A DNA stretch of 39,009 bases from Hahella sp. Its GTDB lineage: Bacteria > Pseudomonadota > Gammaproteobacteria > Pseudomonadales > Oleiphilaceae. The notes under the pieces were generated by a model. The model saw only the letters and a list, made by a program, of their open reading frames with translations, was not told where the DNA came from and made no database searches. Shown piece by piece: positions 35,292 through 39,009 of this stretch (position 1 is its first letter; the number at the start of each line of letters is the position of its first letter). The position numbers and the translations under genes are program-made. The stretch lies in NCBI GenBank assembly GCA_028280065.1, contig JANQMN010000131.1, forward strand, positions 1 through 39,009, given 5' to 3'.

Positions 35292-35312
35292 AAGGCGCCA
35301 TTCTAGCGCCTT
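35292..35312 (-). promoter_or_regulatory. Hairpin in the argG leader
   Basis: AAGGCGC (35292-35298) pairs perfectly with GCGCCTT (35306-35312) around a 7-base loop, 24 bases before the argG ATG. On the minus strand TGTGATTT follows, so a weak attenuator or a message-stabilising hairpin are both possible. Confidence 0.4.
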
Positions 35313-35331
35313 GTTGGGATAACAACCACCG

Positions 35332-35406
35332 CTAGTGTAATGTCCCATATAGATAGCCCATTAAGCGACTCGCTTAATGGGTTATCTATATGGGACATTA
35401 CACTAG
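35332..35406. mobile_element. 75-bp palindrome with CTAG ends, MITE-like
   Basis: Two 36-base arms (35332-35367 and 35371-35406) are reverse complements except for one position, around the loop ACT. Removing the terminal CTAG on each side leaves a 67-bp element with inverted ends TGTAATGTCCC. CTAG on both sides can be read as a 4-bp target duplication; IS481-family elements are known to target CTAG, so this may be a non-autonomous derivative of such an element. It encodes nothing. It lies between the 3' end of motY and argG. Confidence 0.65.
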
Positions 35407-35416
35407 TACTCCGGAA

Positions 35417-36370
35417 CTAATTCAATCCTTCTGAAAGCACTTCCAAATCCAGCTCCTCTTCCTCCTCCAGCGGGGTGCCACCGCGATCCAGGCGCACGGT
35501 GGCGCGGCGGTTGCGCGCATGTCCACTCTTGCTCTCGGCCTTCACAACGGGATAACGCTCCCCGTGATAACGGGTGGTGATTATCTCCCCTGGAATTCCC
35601 TGCCGTACCAAATAGTCGGTGACTGCCTCCGCGCGCCTTTTGGATAAGCGCCTATTGTAAATTCGGCGGCCGGTGACATCGGTGTGCCCATCGACAAATA
35701 TCGCCGTTACCGAAGGATCCGCTTTGGCATACAGAATAACCTGGTCCAAGGTCTTTTTGTCATCCGTGGAGAGAGTGGATTCATCGACTTTGAAGAATAC
35801 CAGGCTACGTTCGACCTGCCGAAAGTTCACCGGTAAAAGACTGGCGACACAGGTCAGGTAATCTTCATAAAATCCTTTGAAGTTTATCGAGGATACTTCA
35901 ACCCGCACGGTTTCGTTGTTGAATTTAGCCCGGCGGGTAAAGGTCGGCAGCATGCCCTGGAGCAGGCTTTCCATCATCTGGGTCGCCCGCCGGTTTTCAA
36001 CCGTAACCGGTCTGGTCTGTTCAGACACGGCAACAAACCCCAAGTCGCGGATCGAATTTCCCGGTCGCCACTTGGGCGCTTCGATCACGAGTGCGGCCTG
36101 CCCGGTACGCATGGGATTACGCGCGGTATCGAGAAAGAACTTCAGCGATTCGCCGGCCTCATGGTAAAAAGTGGCTCGGCCATAATCGGGTATAGTATGG
36201 GTCAGGGCGCATTCAAATATCGAGGAGGACAGATACCATTGGCTTCTTTCGATTCCGGCGCTATAGGTCATGCCCGAAACAGGGGACATCCAGCCTAACG
36301 CTATTAAGCAGGTAAGCGCTGTTAAGAACTTGATATTGCCTTTAACACTTCGAAATCTGATTGTTTTCAT
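35417..36370 (-). CDS. motY: Sodium-type flagellar stator protein MotY
   Basis: This 317-residue protein has a basic N-terminus and signal peptide (about residues 15-33, ending VSG), a MotY-specific N-terminal domain (SAGIERSQWYLSSSIFECALTHTIPDYGRATFYHEAGE), and a C-terminal OmpA-like peptidoglycan-binding domain (about 185-295, IFVDGHTDVTGRRIYNRRLSKRRAEAVTDYLV). MotY forms the T ring that holds the stators to the cell wall. It implies a polar flagellum. It ends in an acidic tail (EEEEELDLEVL). It is divergent from pyrC, with 147 bases between. Confidence 0.92.
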   Translation of the reverse strand: MKTIRFRSVKGNIKFLTALTCLIALGWMSPVSGMTYSAGIERSQWYLSSSIFECALTHTIPDYGRATFYHEAGESLKFFLDTARNPMRTGQAALVIEAPKWRPGNSIRDLGFVAVSEQTRPVTVENRRATQMMESLLQGMLPTFTRRAKFNNETVRVEVSSINFKGFYEDYLTCVASLLPVNFRQVERSLVFFKVDESTLSTDDKKTLDQVILYAKADPSVTAIFVDGHTDVTGRRIYNRRLSKRRAEAVTDYLVRQGIPGEIITTRYHGERYPVVKAESKSGHARNRRATVRLDRGGTPLEEEEELDLEVLSEGLN

Positions 36371-36466
36371 TTCTGATCAGCAGGTATTCGTATATCTGCT
36401 TTTATCGGCATCTTCGCAAGTTTCTAAAGCAAGGGCTTTTATTAACCATAGATTTTACCCGTATTC

Positions 36467-36475
36467 TGCTATACT
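36467..36475 (+). promoter_or_regulatory. Extended -10 promoter candidate for pyrC
   Basis: TGCTATACT is the same extended -10 sequence seen at 30726-30734. Transcription would start near 36481, giving a leader of about 37 bases with AAGGA before the ATG. No good -35 box is at the proper distance, which fits extended -10 promoters. Confidence 0.45.
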
Positions 36476-36517
36476 GCCGTTCTTTTCCAATTCTCTGCAA
36501 AACTCTTAAGGACAGTT

Positions 36518-37558
36518 ATGCCTGAGCAGTTAACAATAATTCAACCGGATGACTGGCACCTACATCTTCGCGATAACGCCGCCCTCGCGACCACGGTACC
36601 GGCAAGCGCCAGGGTCTTTAAACGAGCAATTATTATGCCCAATCTGGCGCCACCGGTGACGAATGTATCTCAGGCTACCGCTTATAGAGAACGAATCCTT
36701 GCTCAAGTGCCGGACGGCCTGGCATTCGATCCGTTAATGACATTGTACCTCACTGACAATACCTCGCCGGCGGATATTGAGGAGGTCAGCCGGTCTCCCT
36801 GCGTATATGCCTGCAAGCTGTATCCGGCCGGCGCCACGACCAATTCCGATGCCGGTGTCACCGATATCGGTAAACTTGAGCCTGTATTGGAAGCTATGCA
36901 AGCCTGCGCAGTACCCTTACTTATCCATGGCGAAGTGGTACAGGATCATGTGGACATTTTTGACCGGGAAGCGGTATTCATTGACAGCATTCTAAAGCCT
37001 TTAGCGGCAAAGTTTCCCCGCCTGAAAATCGTCCTTGAACATATTACCACCAAGGATGCTGTGGAGTTTGTCCGAAGCGCCGACGCCAATGTCGCCGCCA
37101 CTATTACCGCCCATCATCTACTTTACAATCGCAACCATATGCTGGTGGGAGGCATACGACCACATTACTACTGTTTACCTATCCTAAAACGCCAAATACA
37201 CCAAACGGCTCTCTTGGACGCGGCTGCTTCCGGTTCTGCAAAGTTTTTTCTGGGAACCGACTCTGCGCCCCACGCCCAGGGCGATAAAGAATCGGCCTGC
37301 GGATGCGCCGGTTGCTTTACCGCGCCAAACGCCATGGGATTGTACGCGGAAGCTTTTGAGGCGGTGGGCGCACTGAATAAGCTGGAAGACTTTGCTAGTC
37401 GTTATGGCCCGGAGTTTTATGGATTACCGGTCAATACCGGAAAAATCCACCTTATAAAGAGTCCATACACCATTGAGGCGAGCCTACCTTTCGAAGATAG
37501 CCGGATCATCCCATTCCGGGCCGATGAAACCTTGCAATGGCAGACAAAACTTGGCTAA
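36518..37558 (+). CDS. pyrC: Dihydroorotase
   Basis: This 346-residue enzyme closes carbamoyl aspartate to dihydroorotate in pyrimidine synthesis. The metal ligands are visible: H14 and H16 (DDWHLHLRD), the carboxylated lysine K100 ([12 protein letters not shown]), LLIHGEV, LEHITT and the final Asp in FLGTDSAPH. It belongs to the short class II type, as in E. coli. AAGGA lies eight bases before the ATG. With pyrF at 11846 it is the second pyrimidine gene in the window. Confidence 0.97.
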   Translation: MPEQLTIIQPDDWHLHLRDNAALATTVPASARVFKRAIIMPNLAPPVTNVSQATAYRERILAQVPDGLAFDPLMTLYLTDNTSPADIEEVSRSPCVYACKLYPAGATTNSDAGVTDIGKLEPVLEAMQACAVPLLIHGEVVQDHVDIFDREAVFIDSILKPLAAKFPRLKIVLEHITTKDAVEFVRSADANVAATITAHHLLYNRNHMLVGGIRPHYYCLPILKRQIHQTALLDAAASGSAKFFLGTDSAPHAQGDKESACGCAGCFTAPNAMGLYAEAFEAVGALNKLEDFASRYGPEFYGLPVNTGKIHLIKSPYTIEASLPFEDSRIIPFRADETLQWQTKLG

Positions 37559-37641
37559 CCGACCGGCAACAGGCCAAACCACAAGGACGGGCCTTAACGC
37601 CGGCCTGATGAATATTAGCGGATTAATTAAGTAGAAGTCTG

Positions 37642-38295
37642 GTGTCAGAACAGAAGAAAAAGGCAAAGTCACAATTAGCATTGCGGTTTCGGGGCTTTCT
37701 TCCCGTAGTCATTGATGTTGAAACGGCAGGCTTCAATGCCAAAACAGATGCGCTGCTGGAAGTTTCCGCCGCCATAATCAACATGGATGCCCAGGGCTTG
37801 CTTTACCCTGAAGAGCCGAAAAGCTTCAATATCGAACCCTTCGAAGGCGCCAATATCGAAGCCTCGTCGTTGGAGTTTACCGGCATTGATCCCTACAGCC
37901 CGCTTCGAAACGCGAAATCAGAGAATGACGCTCTCACGGAGTTGTTTCGGTCAATTCGCAAGGCCGTCAAATCACACGGCTGTAACCGCGCTATTCTGGT
38001 GGGCCATAATGCGACGTTCGATCATTCTTTTCTGTTTGCCGCCGCTGACAGGCAGGACATCAAACGCAACCCCTTTCATCCTTTTTCAACCTTTGACACC
38101 GCAACATTGGCCGCATTGGCCTATGGCCACACGGTGCTTTCCCGGGCCTGCCAAATAGCCGGAATTGATTTTGATAACAATTCGGCGCATTCTGCTGAAT
38201 ACGACACCGTGAAGACAGCGGAGTTGTTTTGCGGCATTGTCAATCGCTGGAAGGAAATGGGAGGGTGGCTCCCGGAAGATATCGAGTTGTGTTAA
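37642..38295 (+). CDS. rnt: Ribonuclease T
   Basis: This 217-residue DEDDh exonuclease trims tRNA and other stable RNA 3' ends. The catalytic residues are D25 and E27 (IDVETAG), D127 ([11 protein letters not shown]), H183 and D188 ([11 protein letters not shown]). The start is a GTG at 37642 with only a weak AGAAG upstream. It follows pyrC after 83 bases, the standard arrangement in Pseudomonas. Confidence 0.96.
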   Translation: MSEQKKKAKSQLALRFRGFLPVVIDVETAGFNAKTDALLEVSAAIINMDAQGLLYPEEPKSFNIEPFEGANIEASSLEFTGIDPYSPLRNAKSENDALTELFRSIRKAVKSHGCNRAILVGHNATFDHSFLFAAADRQDIKRNPFHPFSTFDTATLAALAYGHTVLSRACQIAGIDFDNNSAHSAEYDTVKTAELFCGIVNRWKEMGGWLPEDIELC

Positions 38296-38305
38296 GAGCC
38301 GCCCA

Positions 38306-38352
38306 CCCGATACTGAACACCATTATCGATTGGTAATTTCGGGAATTTTTTT
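38306..38352 (+). terminator. Terminator candidate after rnt
   Basis: CCCGA (38306-38310) pairs with TCGGG (38339-38343), and ACCA with TGGT (38319-38322, 38331-38334) form an inner stem. Two A and seven T follow (38346-38352). The composite stem has unpaired stretches, so it is a moderate candidate. Confidence 0.5.
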
Positions 38353-38403
38353 CTATTACTACTGTCATATCCTGTACGAGATTTCTAATTCAGGATTGAG
38401 AAA

Positions 38404-38943
38404 GTGAAACATCCAAATTTAACTAAAATAGCTACCGCATTCGCGCTATTAATCGTTAGTGCGTCCTCCCTTGCCGAAACGGAACAAGCGATCTTCGCCG
38501 GCGGTTGTTTCTGGTGTACTGAAGCGGACTTTGAAAAAGTTCCCGGCGTATTGTCTGCGGTTTCCGGCTATATCGATGGCCATGTCGAAAATCCTTCCTA
38601 CAAGCAGGTGTCAGCGGGCCAAACGGGTCATACGGAAGCGGTAAAAATCAGCTTCGACAACACCCAGGTATCCTACGCTCAGCTACTAACCTATTTTTGG
38701 CGCACTATTGATCCTTTGGTCAAGAACCGGCAGTTTTGCGATATCGGCAGCCAGTACCGGACAGGGATATTCACCCTTGACGAGGAACAGAAGGAAATGG
38801 CTGTAGCGAGCAAGAAACAAGTTCAAAACCAGCTTGGAGAAAGAATTTACACTGAAATCAGTGCAGAGTCCAAGTTCTGGCCGGCAGAGGACTACCACCA
38901 GGATTATTACAACTCAAGTTTCGGAGTTCAAAAACAGAGGTAA
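38404..38943 (+). CDS. msrA: Periplasmic peptide-methionine (S)-S-oxide reductase
   Basis: This 179-residue MsrA reduces methionine S-sulfoxide in oxidised proteins. The active-site motif GCFWCTE places the catalytic Cys at C35, and QFCDIGSQYRTGIF and AEDYHQDYY are conserved. An N-terminal signal peptide (residues 1-24, ending SSLA) suggests export to the periplasm, unlike the cytoplasmic MsrA of most bacteria. The start is a GTG at 38404, with AGGATTGAG upstream. It has its own gap of 108 bases after rnt and may be transcribed alone. Confidence 0.93.
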   Translation: MKHPNLTKIATAFALLIVSASSLAETEQAIFAGGCFWCTEADFEKVPGVLSAVSGYIDGHVENPSYKQVSAGQTGHTEAVKISFDNTQVSYAQLLTYFWRTIDPLVKNRQFCDIGSQYRTGIFTLDEEQKEMAVASKKQVQNQLGERIYTEISAESKFWPAEDYHQDYYNSSFGVQKQR

Positions 38944-39009
38944 AGATAACATAATTCATTGATTCATATAGAAAAGGCAGTCGCTGACTTGGTAAAATTT
39001 CGTTGCACT

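Noticed and set aside
37559-37641. Possible terminator or hairpin between pyrC and rnt
   Set aside because: Several GGCC and CCGG words occur but no stem of useful length with a T run forms, and the two genes are probably co-transcribed.

Overview
The window looks like a chromosomal segment of a gammaproteobacterium of the Pseudomonas/Oceanospirillales type, probably marine. The evidence is gene order and protein similarity recalled from memory, not a search. Two blocks match the Pseudomonas order: gyrA-pheA-tyrA/aroA-cmk-rpsA-ihfB-lapA-lapB-pyrF, and argG-motY-pyrC-rnt. No tRNA, rRNA, CRISPR array or complete insertion sequence was seen.

Region 1 (1-11674, all on the minus strand) is accessory. 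It opens with the 5' part of a BicA-like SulP bicarbonate transporter cut by the window edge. Next is an alpha-glucoside uptake and phosphorolysis cluster: an orphan sugar-binding protein, aglE-aglF-aglG-aglK-type ABC transporter genes, a LacI-family regulator, and one long gene joining a GH65 disaccharide phosphorylase to beta-phosphoglucomutase. Together they would import an alpha-glucosyl disaccharide, split it with phosphate and feed glucose 6-phosphate to central metabolism. A promoter with a 16-bp palindrome upstream of aglE and a stem-loop between aglE and aglF suggest how it is regulated.

Region 2 (11846-26958, minus strand) is housekeeping: fumarase, PhhB, PurU, a CBS-domain protein, gyrA, pheA, tyrA-aroA, cmk, rpsA, ihfB, lapA, lapB and pyrF. 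The aromatic part is the most unusual section. serC and hisC, normally interleaved here, are absent. The EPSP synthase half of TyrA-AroA and the prephenate dehydratase part of PheA are full-length and in frame, but several residues essential for catalysis are replaced. The chorismate mutase and prephenate dehydrogenase parts look intact. The operon may therefore have narrowed to the tyrosine branch, with two domains kept as pseudoenzymes.

Region 3 (27337-33894) holds a large VolA/Pla-1-like lipase lipoprotein ending in a strong terminator, a DUF1631-like protein and a small periplasmic solute-binding protein.

Region 4 (34054-38943) holds argG, motY, pyrC, rnt and a periplasmic MsrA. Between argG and motY lies a near-perfect 75-bp palindrome bounded by CTAG, probably a miniature inverted-repeat element.
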